Part shown: piece by piece, positions 1 through 4,186 of the stretch
Layout: each line of letters starts with the position of its first letter
Numbering within the stretch: the first letter of the stretch is position 1
Assembly (NCBI GenBank): GCA_009782245.1
Contig: WRKK01000193.1
Span: forward strand, 1-5,999
Length of the DNA stretch: 5,999 nucleotides
Direction: 5' to 3'
DNA from: Defluviitaleaceae bacterium
GTDB taxonomy: Bacteria > Bacillota > Clostridia > Lachnospirales > WQUN01
Made by a program: the position numbers and the translations under genes
The notes under the pieces: generated by a model
What the model saw: only the letters and a program-made list of their open reading frames with translations
Told to the model about the DNA's origin: nothing
Database searches by the model: none

Positions 1-6
1 CCCCCC

Positions 7-50
7 GCCTGCCGGCGGGCAGGCACACCCCGCAAGGAGCGCGCCCCTTG
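7..50. repeat. GC-rich palindromes at the left edge
   Basis: Two palindromic blocks lie side by side. GCCTGCC (7-13) pairs perfectly with GGCAGGC (18-24). CAAGG (33-37) pairs with CCTTG (46-50) around a GCGCGC centre. A close relative of the first block recurs at 190-205, where CCTGCC and GGCAGG flank a short CG centre. The base composition is very different from the AT-rich DNA that follows at 56-80. No open frame of note covers the segment. I read it as part of a dispersed intergenic repeat that continues to about position 330; its role is unknown. Confidence 0.6.
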
Positions 51-137
51 ACCCGCTAAATTTTTTAATATTTTTTGGTGTTGAGTTTATGATGTAATGG
101 TTAAATTTGCGGTGGTTTTCTCGTAGGGGCGGAACGT

Positions 138-290
138 CCACCTGCGTATACTTAGGCTAAATCGGAACGGGAAAACGGGCGACCGACCCGCCTGCCGCGG
201 GCAGGGGACGGTCGCCCCTACAACGACATCTCCCGTAGGGGCGACCGTCCGTCTAATCCCCAATGGTTCAATAAAAGTGTACGCAGGTGG
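138..290. repeat. Nested GC-rich inverted repeat element
   Basis: A perfect 16-bp inverted repeat joins 206-221 to 235-250 (GTAGGGGCGACCGTCC on the plus strand at 235-250) across a 13-nt loop. Outside it, CCACCTGCGTA (138-148) is the reverse complement of TACGCAGGTGG (280-290), giving a second, nested arm pair. A partial copy, GTAGGGGCG, is at 123-131, and a palindrome lies at 190-205. The motif GTAGGGGCGACCGTCC resembles short dispersed intergenic repeats seen in clostridial genomes; that is recollection, not a search result. A small further hairpin (GCTTGT 309-314 with ACAAGC 324-329) follows. Positions 1-351 contain no gene that I can support. Confidence 0.7.
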
Positions 291-358
291 GGCGAACGAC
301 CCCTGTCCGCTTGTCTGTCCGACACAAGCTAAACAACAACCAATAAATCAACACCACA

Positions 359-425
359 AAAAACCCCTCATAACGGTTTGCAGACAAACGGTTAAAACGA
401 CATAAAACAAACTAGAGGGGTTTTT
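359..425 (-). terminator. Long-loop terminator of the kinase gene
   Basis: An 11-bp perfect stem (359-369 with 415-425) has a CCCCTC/GAGGGG core and A/T outer pairs. Read on the minus strand it ends in a T tract, as an intrinsic terminator should, and it starts 27 nt after the kinase stop codon. The loop is unusually long and itself folds: 371-380 pairs with 385-394 with one G-G mismatch around the loop CAGA. The structure could also work on the plus strand because TTTTT follows the 3' arm there. Confidence 0.7.
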
Positions 426-451
426 GCGTGTAAAAAATTACAAATTGTAGT

Positions 452-1189
452 CTATTGGCTGGCTCTTAAGTTGCTGGCGGCGATATTTTCTTGAATATCA
501 CGTAAAAAGCCGCACATCCAGCGGTTAATAGCGGGGTTAATAGATGCTTCGTTTTCCTCCACTTTGAAAGTGGTTTCCACGTTGTTTAGTTCGTAAAAAT
601 ACAGCATATCTACCAACCGCAAAACGTACAATAAAAAGCTGGTAAAACTAATTTCTGGGCCTCTTGTGCCATCTAAGTGGATTACATCGAATAGGTCGGG
701 ACGGGTTTTAATTTCGCCCATGACAAGCGGGTGCAAGTGCAAGTGGTCAGTGTGGCGTTTGTAGATTATGTTTAGTTTGTCGTCTGCACGGTTGCGGGCT
801 AGTAGTCGCTCTATAATCTGCTCAACTGTGCAATGAATATCCACAACCAAAACGCGCCAACCTTTTTGCTTAACAAATTTTATAAGATCCAGTGCTTGCT
901 GGCGGTTGCGAGGGTATCCGTCTATAAGGCCAGGCTGGTTTGCCTCGGCAAATTCTTTGAACACCTCAAAAGTAATGTTATCGTTAATTAAGATACCTTG
1001 TTCTGTCATGCGTTGTATTTCGGGGTCTTCGGCAGATTTTCTGCGGAATATATCGCCCATGCTTGCCCCTTTTAGTTCGGGCAGCCAATAGTGCCTAATA
1101 TTCTTAACCAAAGTACCTTTGCCGCCGCCAGATTCGCCAAGCAACACTATAAAATCCCATTTTTCCAATATCAAAGGTTTTCTTGACAT
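452..1189 (-). CDS. Adenylate-kinase-family nucleoside monophosphate kinase, divergent
   Basis: A 245-residue cytoplasmic P-loop protein. The adenylate kinase landmarks appear in order: Walker A loop GESGGGKGT (18-26), MGDIFRR (44-50, the counterpart of the TGDMLR helix), GILINDNIT (65-73), DGYPRN (90-95, the DGFPR NMP-binding signature) and RADD followed by an Arg (134-137, R145), which contact phosphates in the family. Expected chemistry is phosphate transfer from ATP to a nucleoside monophosphate. The zinc-type LID insert is absent, so the core is the short form. A tail of about 65-70 residues after 178, with no recognised domain, makes it longer than the usual 190-215. The proline normally in the P-loop (GxPGxGKG) is replaced by Ser, so this is probably a paralogue rather than the housekeeping Adk, and its substrate is uncertain. 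The start is fixed by AAGGAGGA at 1196-1203. It is a single-gene unit with its own promoter and terminator. Confidence 0.85.
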   Translation of the reverse strand: MSRKPLILEKWDFIVLLGESGGGKGTLVKNIRHYWLPELKGASMGDIFRRKSAEDPEIQRMTEQGILINDNITFEVFKEFAEANQPGLIDGYPRNRQQALDLIKFVKQKGWRVLVVDIHCTVEQIIERLLARNRADDKLNIIYKRHTDHLHLHPLVMGEIKTRPDLFDVIHLDGTRGPEISFTSFLLYVLRLVDMLYFYELNNVETTFKVEENEASINPAINRWMCGFLRDIQENIAASNLRASQ

Positions 1190-1264
1190 CTTAAATCCTC
1201 CTTGTATATGCGTCTAACGGCACAAACACCACACCTTTAGAGCATAAAGCATTTTATCCTCTTA

Positions 1265-1293
1265 ATCGTACCACATAATAGAAAATTTTTCAA
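1265..1293 (-). promoter_or_regulatory. Sigma-A promoter of the kinase gene
   Basis: On the minus strand, TTGAAA (1288-1293) and TACGAT (1265-1270) are separated by exactly 17 bp. This gives a leader of about 70 nt before the ATG at 1189, with no obvious riboswitch. It is divergent from the plus-strand promoter at 1317-1345, with only 23 bp between the two -35 boxes. Confidence 0.55.
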
Positions 1294-1316
1294 CAAAAAT
1301 TTTTTTTGCAAAACAC

Positions 1317-1345
1317 TTGACAAAATTTTTTTCCCATGTTATAGT
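1317..1345 (+). promoter_or_regulatory. Upstream tRNA-operon promoter (P1)
   Basis: A perfect -35 box TTGACA (1317-1322), a 17-bp spacer and TATAGT (1340-1345) form a near-consensus sigma-A promoter. No protein gene follows before the tRNA cluster, so it most likely drives the tRNAs in tandem with the promoter at 1449. The stretch 1350-1445 between the promoters is dominated by alternating A and T tracts with repeated AAAATTTTCC units. It probably forms curved DNA or AT-rich hairpins; nothing coding is seen in 1204-1545. Confidence 0.7.
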
Positions 1346-1448
1346 GGTTTAGTAGTGAATTTGGTTGTTTTTGGAGAGAAATTTTTGGCGGTATTTTCAA
1401 AATTTTCCAAAAAAATTTTCCAAAATAAAAATTTTTTTCAAAAATAGC

Positions 1449-1477
1449 TTGCAATAATTTTGGTTTGATGTTATAAT
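1449..1477 (+). promoter_or_regulatory. Proximal tRNA-operon promoter (P2)
   Basis: TTGCAA (1449-1454), a 17-bp spacer and a perfect TATAAT (1472-1477) lie 68 bp before the first tRNA. A small stem (1482-1489 with 1493-1500, loop GAT) falls at about the expected transcription start. Confidence 0.7.
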
Positions 1478-1518
1478 GTTTTTAGCCTTGATAAGGTTAA
1501 GTTGTGAAGTTGGCAAAA

Positions 1519-1540
1519 GGCAGTAAAAAGGCAGTAAAAA
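1519..1540 (+). repeat. 11-bp tandem repeat in the tRNA leader
   Basis: GGCAGTAAAAA occurs twice back to back (1519-1529 and 1530-1540), ending 5 nt before tRNA-Pro. It lies in the segment removed during 5' processing of the tRNA transcript. Confidence 0.8.
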
Positions 1541-1545
1541 TCCGT

Positions 1546-1619
1546 CTGGGTGTGGCGTAGCTTGGTAGCGCGCTAGACTGGGGGTCTAGAGGTCGCAAGT
1601 TCAAATCTTGTCACCCAGA
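1546..1619 (+). tRNA. tRNA-Pro (anticodon GGG)
   Basis: A complete 74-nt cloverleaf. The acceptor stem CTGGGTG (1546-1552) pairs with CACCCAG (1612-1618), followed by discriminator A1619. The anticodon stem CTAGA/TCTAG (1573-1577, 1585-1589) encloses the loop CTGGGGG, giving anticodon GGG at 1580-1582, which reads CCC and CCU. The T loop is GTTCAAATC. No CCA is encoded, so the end must be added by a nucleotidyltransferase. It is the first gene of the Pro-Val-Met cluster. Confidence 0.96.
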
Positions 1620-1666
1620 TTAATTTTCTTCAGTCTATCCTAAGTTAGACGGTTTAGACGAAACGA

Positions 1667-1739
1667 GGGTGCTTAGCTCAGCTGGGAGAGCGCCTGCCTT
1701 ACAAGCAGGATGTCATAGGTTCAAGTCCTATAGTGCCCA
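1667..1739 (+). tRNA. tRNA-Val (anticodon UAC)
   Basis: A complete 73-nt cloverleaf. GGGTGCT (1667-1673) pairs with AGTGCCC (1732-1738) using two G-U pairs; the discriminator is A1739. The anticodon stem CCTGC/GCAGG (1693-1697, 1705-1709) holds TAC at 1700-1702. CCA is not encoded. A small hairpin (GTCTA 1633-1637 with TAGAC 1646-1650) sits in the spacer between Pro and Val. Confidence 0.96.
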
Positions 1740-1741
1740 TT

Positions 1742-1777
1742 AAATAAAGCGGAAGTCTTTAATCTTCCGCTTTATTT
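1742..1777 (+). other. Perfect 14-bp hairpin between tRNA-Val and tRNA-Met
   Basis: 1742-1755 is the exact reverse complement of 1764-1777, with an 8-nt loop (TCTTTAAT). The hairpin fills the whole gap between the two tRNAs, starting 3 nt after tRNA-Val and ending one base before tRNA-Met. It looks like a terminator with its T-rich tail folded into the stem (TTTATTT), but the abutting tRNA-Met suggests partial read-through or a processing signal. Its core CTTCCGCT is identical to the 3' acceptor end of tRNA-Met (1843-1850). Confidence 0.75.
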
Positions 1778-1851
1778 GGCGGAATAGCTCAGTTGGCGAG
1801 AGCACGCGGTTCATACCCGCGGTGTCGGGGGTTCAAATCCCTCTTCCGCTA
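1778..1851 (+). tRNA. tRNA-Met, elongator type (anticodon CAU)
   Basis: A complete 74-nt cloverleaf. GGCGGAA (1778-1784) pairs with TTCCGCT (1844-1850), with a G-U first pair; the discriminator is A1851. The anticodon stem CGCGG/CCGCG (1805-1809, 1817-1821) holds CAT at 1812-1814. The anticodon arm lacks the three consecutive G-C pairs of the initiator in the usual GGG/CCC form, and the GGCGG...CCGCTA acceptor follows the elongator tRNA-Met pattern of Bacillus relatives. A CAU tRNA for Ile (lysidine type) is the less likely alternative. No CCA is encoded. Confidence 0.9.
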
Positions 1852-1858
1852 TTTTTTT
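1852..1858 (+). terminator. T tract closing the tRNA operon
   Basis: Seven T residues follow the last base of tRNA-Met directly. With the GC-rich tRNA stems upstream this could serve as an intrinsic stop. No separate hairpin is seen, so the assignment is tentative. From 1859 to 2058 there is only AT-rich DNA with one repeated motif (1926-1944). Confidence 0.4.
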
Positions 1859-1925
1859 GTGTTGTGATTTTTATCTGTAAAACTTGCCAAAAAATTTTCC
1901 TGCAAAAATGTTTTATGCCCGAAAA

Positions 1926-1944
1926 TTTGTAACTATTTCACAAA
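1926..1944. repeat. 19-bp motif with inverted ends, copy 1
   Basis: TTTGTAACTATTTCACAAA occurs here and, exactly and in the same orientation, at 5976-5994. The ends TTTGT and ACAAA are inverted. Its TATTTCACAA half matches one half of the NADH-responsive Rex operator (TTGTGAAATATTTCACAA), but the other half is one base short, so a Rex site is only a guess. Confidence 0.5.
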
Positions 1945-2031
1945 GTTTAGAGCCGTTTTTTATGCACTATTACTTTTTCACTTTTCCATTACGCCCATGT
2001 TTTACCGCTATTCCAAAAAATTCCACAAAAA

Positions 2032-2044
2032 TTGACATCGTCAA
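2032..2044. promoter_or_regulatory. Possible small operator upstream of the 2111 gene
   Basis: TTGAC and GTCAA flank ATC to give a 13-bp 5-3-5 inverted repeat (TTGACATCGTCAA) that ends 15 bp before the -35 box at 2059. It is short enough to arise by chance. Confidence 0.2.
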
Positions 2045-2058
2045 ATATTTTTAAGTTC

Positions 2059-2087
2059 TTGACAGAAAAAATTTATTGTGCTACTCT
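2059..2087 (+). promoter_or_regulatory. Promoter of the 2111-2661 gene pair
   Basis: A perfect TTGACA (2059-2064), 17 bp, then TACTCT (2082-2087), which keeps only the first two T-A positions and the last T of the -10 consensus. It lies 24 bp before the ATG and just upstream of a perfect AAGGAGGT ribosome site (2097-2104). Confidence 0.5.
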
Positions 2088-2110
2088 TGGAAAAATAAGG
2101 AGGTATTTTT

Positions 2111-2344
2111 ATGGTTTCAGTAAATGACGGTATTTTAATGAAAGCCCACGAAGTTACCGCAAAATATGAAAACAGATTTGTTTTATTTGAGTTGACGGAT
2201 ATTGACGATGATTTATGTCCTGGATATGTTGTAGGATTTAGTGAGGAAGAGGAAAGAGAAATGTGGAAACTATCAGTTGATTTATCCTCAGCGGGTAAGC
2301 CTACAATGGTAATTCCGCCAGATTCCTGGTATGGGCTTATATGA
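2111..2344 (+). CDS. Small acidic hypothetical protein
   Basis: A 77-residue protein that I do not recognise. It is strongly acidic: clusters IDDD (31-34) and EEEERE (45-50), about 15 Asp/Glu against 6 Lys/Arg. It has no signal peptide or membrane segment, so it should be cytoplasmic. A predicted beta-type segment (RFVLFEL, 22-28) precedes the first acidic cluster, and the C terminus is PPDSWYGLI. The start is well fixed by AAGGAGGT ending 6 nt before the ATG. Its stop codon overlaps the start of the next gene (ATGA at 2341-2344), so the two are probably made together. The pair could be partners such as an immunity or antitoxin-like unit, but nothing in the sequence proves this. Confidence 0.75.
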   Translation: MVSVNDGILMKAHEVTAKYENRFVLFELTDIDDDLCPGYVVGFSEEEEREMWKLSVDLSSAGKPTMVIPPDSWYGLI

Positions 2345-2661
2345 GTAGGCTTGGTTTTGATGAAAAGGGATTTATGCGTGTTCATTTGTATATTCTTAAA
2401 AACCAAGCCAACAAACTATTCTCAAAACTAGGATTTACCCAACAATACATAAACAACAACCTTGTACACACAATCAACGGCGAATACTGCAAACTAACCT
2501 TTATATCAGCCTTTAACGGCTTTGTTATCGAAACCGCCGAAAACATAACCAACGCAACCAATAACCTATACGAAGATTCCGATGTAATTTCCCTAGAAAA
2601 CGGCACAGAAACCTTTTTTGACGATTTAGAACAAACTCTCCGCAACTACTATTTATTGTAA
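2341..2661 (+). CDS. Hypothetical protein, coupled to the upstream gene
   Basis: A 106-residue protein that I do not recognise. It is Asn-rich in the middle (YINNN, 36-40; NITNATNN, 68-75) with an acidic C-terminal part (FFDDLEQTLRNYYLL) predicted to be helical. It has no signal peptide or membrane helix. The ATG at 2341 overlaps the preceding TGA and has no ribosome site of its own, so translation probably depends on termination of the 77-residue protein. An internal ATG at 2374 preceded by AAGGGA is an alternative start but leaves only about 3 nt of spacing. Codon choice changes at about 2395 from T/G-rich to A/C-rich (many AAC, ACC and CAA codons), which differs from the gene before it. 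No terminator is visible after the stop, and 2662-2721 shows nothing recognisable. Confidence 0.65.
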   Translation: MSRLGFDEKGFMRVHLYILKNQANKLFSKLGFTQQYINNNLVHTINGEYCKLTFISAFNGFVIETAENITNATNNLYEDSDVISLENGTETFFDDLEQTLRNYYLL

Positions 2662-2721
2662 TTTATCAAGCCCAAAACTAAACCATTTGCCCAAAAATCC
2701 CCCTACTCCAAGGAGCAAAAA

Positions 2722-2808
2722 ATTAAGGATTGAAATTGGTGGGGTGGGTGTGGTATAATTATTTTGTTCGGTGCTGTGTTTTTGTGGCGGCGGCGAGTTA
2801 ATTTATAT
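2722..2808 (+). repeat. Cassette 5' module, copy A (divergent)
   Basis: This aligns with 3481-3570 and 4084-4170. Shared blocks are AAGGAT-type sequence before the -35 box, TATAATTATTTTGT around the -10 box, and GGCGAGTTAATTTATAT at the end (2792-2808). It is the most diverged of the three copies and marks the left end of the array. The conserved end sequence recurs in slightly changed form (AGTAAATTTATATT) at 2993-3006, directly before the ribosome site of the membrane-protein gene, so this copy seems to carry about 200 bp of extra DNA. Confidence 0.75.
2730..2759 (+). promoter_or_regulatory. Cassette promoter A
   Basis: TTGAAA (2730-2735), an 18-bp spacer and TATAAT (2754-2759) with an extended -10 (TGGTATAAT). 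The spacer is G-rich with runs of 2, 4, 3 and 2 G residues (2738-2753). It is the promoter of the first cassette. Confidence 0.75.
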
Positions 2809-2863
2809 AATGTGCTATAAACTTTACATTCCCTTTAGGCGTATATGGTAATAGGAGAAATAT

Positions 2864-2941
2864 TTGGCGTTATTTTGGGCTTATTGTTTTTATGTGCCTG
2901 TATACATCGTTTGGCATAAACGAAGTAGCAGGAAATCATAA
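2864..2941 (+). CDS. Possible 25-residue membrane peptide, TTG start
   Basis: A TTG at 2864 follows AGGAG (2853-2857) at 6-nt spacing and opens a 25-codon frame to TAA (2939-2941). The product would have one hydrophobic stretch rich in aromatics (LFWAYCFYVPVYIVW) and a basic tail (HKRSSRKS), the make-up of a small single-span membrane peptide. A competing 24-codon frame (ATG 2845 to TAA 2917-2919) overlaps it and is also hydrophobic but has a poor ribosome site. It could be a true small gene, a leader peptide for the membrane-protein gene at 3019, or a relic. Length alone gives little support. Confidence 0.3.
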   Translation: MALFWAYCFYVPVYIVWHKRSSRKS

Positions 2942-3018
2942 GTGCATAAATAAGCATGACAGACAGTAACAGAACGGTTAAACAGAGCCGTAAGTAAATT
3001 TATATTGGAGGCGATTGA

Positions 3019-3438
3019 ATGTTAGAAAATACGATTATTCGGCGATTATTTAACATGAATACGCTAATACTCATTTGCATTACATTCACGATTGCAACAC
3101 TGTTTGACTTGATTTTGACAGTTATTACGGTCGGTGATGTTGGTACTACATATGTGCATTTAGGCTCACGCCTTATTATCTGTACATTTATATCTGTGAG
3201 TCTATTAGTATTTAGATATTTTAAGAGATTACATCTTGCGATTATAGTGGGTCTTCATTTTCTGCTTACCCTGTTTTTTGTAGTTTTGTACACATGGATA
3301 ATTGGCTTTTTTATAGAACAACACCCTAATGCCATGTTCTACATGGTTCGTTCTATCTTGATTATTTACCCAATTATTGCGATTGTTTGCATTTTTATTG
3401 ACTTTGTACTGAAACGGAAAGGCAAGCGTTCGGAATAA
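3019..3438 (+). CDS. Small four-helix integral membrane protein
   Basis: A 139-residue protein with four predicted membrane helices at about 14-37, 46-66, 72-98 and 108-131, a basic N-terminal IIRR and a basic C-terminal KRKGKR, so both ends are expected in the cytoplasm. The conserved-looking loop GFFIEQHPNA (96-105) lies between helices 3 and 4. The general form, with LGSRLIICTF before helix 2, recalls uncharacterised clostridial families such as DUF3021 or DUF6608; this is from memory and needs a profile search. Function is unknown; no catalytic motif is seen. The ATG is fixed by GGAGG (3007-3011), 7 nt away. The TAA stop (3436-3438) lies inside the first bases of the 3' repeat module, so the module supplies the end of the gene. 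Confidence 0.8.
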   Translation: MLENTIIRRLFNMNTLILICITFTIATLFDLILTVITVGDVGTTYVHLGSRLIICTFISVSLLVFRYFKRLHLAIIVGLHFLLTLFFVVLYTWIIGFFIEQHPNAMFYMVRSILIIYPIIAIVCIFIDFVLKRKGKRSE

Positions 3439-3570
3439 GCATTATCTTTTCCGTCCACAAAAATTAAATAAGCAACACTAAATAATAAGGATAGACATTA
3501 TTGGGTTGGCTGTGATATAATTATTTTGTTCGATACTGTGTCCTTGTAGCGGTGGCGAGTTAATTTATAT
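3435..3570 (+). repeat. Cassette junction B (3' module plus 5' module)
   Basis: 3435-3480 is the 3' module (ATAAGCATTATC at the start, AAATAAGCAACACTA at the end), and 3481-3570 is the 5' module with promoter and leader. Over 3435-3529 it matches 4038-4128 with two substitutions and one 4-nt insertion (AGGA after AATAATA). The rest of the leader keeps the GGTGGCGAGT and AATTTATAT blocks. No terminator hairpin is present, so read-through between cassettes is possible. Confidence 0.9.
3492..3521 (+). promoter_or_regulatory. Cassette promoter B
   Basis: TAGACA (3492-3497), an 18-bp spacer and TATAAT (3516-3521) with an extended -10 (TGATATAAT). Same geometry as the promoters at 2730 and 4091. 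Confidence 0.75.
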
Positions 3571-3593
3571 TTTGAAAGGAGAAAAAATATATT

Positions 3594-4022
3594 ATGAATA
3601 TTACATTAAGGGAAATTGACCAGAATAATTTTGACGAAGTAATATCCTTAAAAGTGGAAAAATATTGTGCTTCAAACTTGTATTCATTGGCTGAAGCAAA
3701 AATCTTTTCAGAAGCTATACCGCTTGCGATATACAATGATGATAAGTTGGTTGGTTTTATTATGTATGGAAAAGAGCCGCGTGATAACAATGAATATTGG
3801 ATAGACCGATTAATGGTTGACGAAAAATACCAAAAGAACGGTTTTGGCAAAAGAACTCTCGAAATAGTAATTGACAAAATCAAACAGGACAAAACACAAG
3901 ACAAAATAAAAATAAGCACAAACCCTGAAAACATGGTCGCCAGAAAGTTATATGCCAAATTAGGATTTTATGAAACTGGTGAATTACATGGTGACGAAGT
4001 ATTGATGATATTGGAGTATTAA
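3594..4022 (+). CDS. GNAT acetyltransferase, BltD/diamine N-acetyltransferase-like
   Basis: A 142-residue single-domain GNAT enzyme of normal family length, cytoplasmic, expected to move acetyl from acetyl-CoA to an amine. The N-terminal LREIDQNNFDEVISLKV (5-21), the middle PLAIYNDDKLVGFIMYG (43-59), motif A with IDRLMVDEKYQKNGFGK (70-86, acetyl-CoA loop Q80-x-x-G-x-G) and the C-terminal NPENMVARKLYAKLGF (110-125) follow the order seen in BltD-type spermine/spermidine acetyltransferases of Bacillus. Polyamine as substrate is inferred from this resemblance. The ATG lies 12 nt after AAAGGAG (3575-3581), a rather long gap. It is the only gene of cassette 2, with its own promoter. Confidence 0.88.
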   Translation: MNITLREIDQNNFDEVISLKVEKYCASNLYSLAEAKIFSEAIPLAIYNDDKLVGFIMYGKEPRDNNEYWIDRLMVDEKYQKNGFGKRTLEIVIDKIKQDKTQDKIKISTNPENMVARKLYAKLGFYETGELHGDEVLMILEY

Positions 4023-4033
4023 AGAATACCCCG

Positions 4034-4170
4034 CAGTATAAGCATTATCTTTTCCGTCCGCAAAAATTAAATAAGCAACACTAAATAATATAGACATTAT
4101 TGGGTTGGGTGTGATATAATTATTTTGTGTGCCATTACGTTCTTTATTGGTGGCGAGTGAAATTTATATT
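4034..4170 (+). repeat. Cassette junction C (3' module plus 5' module)
   Basis: The 3' module starts at CAGTATAAGCATTA (4034) and ends at AGCAACACTA (4083); the 5' module runs from 4084 to 4170. It shares 4038-4128 with junction B almost base for base, and the extra CAGT start with copy D at 4746. The leader part after 4128 has drifted more than the core but keeps GGTGGCGAGT and AATTTATAT. Confidence 0.9.
4091..4120 (+). promoter_or_regulatory. Cassette promoter C
   Basis: TAGACA (4091-4096), an 18-bp spacer and TATAAT (4115-4120) with an extended -10 (TGATATAAT). The spacer again has G runs (GGGTTGGG). Confidence 0.75.
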
Positions 4171-4186
4171 ATAGGTAGGGAGATTT

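Noticed and set aside
6..330. CRISPR array in the GC-rich repeat region
   Set aside because: The repeats are inverted and nested, not evenly spaced direct repeats, and no spacers of uniform length are present.
2041..2406. Minus-strand frame of 121 codons
   Set aside because: It is antisense to the 2111 gene, runs through that gene's promoter and ribosome site, is Ser/Thr/Pro-rich without a pattern, and lacks its own ribosome site. It is a shadow of the plus-strand genes.
2700..2720. Terminator after the 2341-2661 gene
   Set aside because: CTCC (2706-2709) and GGAG (2712-2715) could pair, but with only a 2-nt loop, and no T tract follows.
2809..2992. Riboswitch in the long leader of the membrane-protein gene
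   Set aside because: Only one weak hairpin is seen (2974-2979 with 2986-2991, one G-U pair); no known aptamer core was recognised, and the segment is better explained as inserted DNA with a short open frame.
3560..3958. Minus-strand hydrophobic frame of 132 codons
   Set aside because: It is antisense to the clearly recognisable BltD-like acetyltransferase and covers its ribosome site. The hydrophobic look comes from the A/T-rich complement of Lys, Asp and Glu codons.
4034..4083. The 3' module as an integron attC site
   Set aside because: I looked for the core sequences GTTRRRY and RYYYAAC. Neither strand has them in the right arrangement (the closest is GTTGCTT), and no integron integrase lies in the window.
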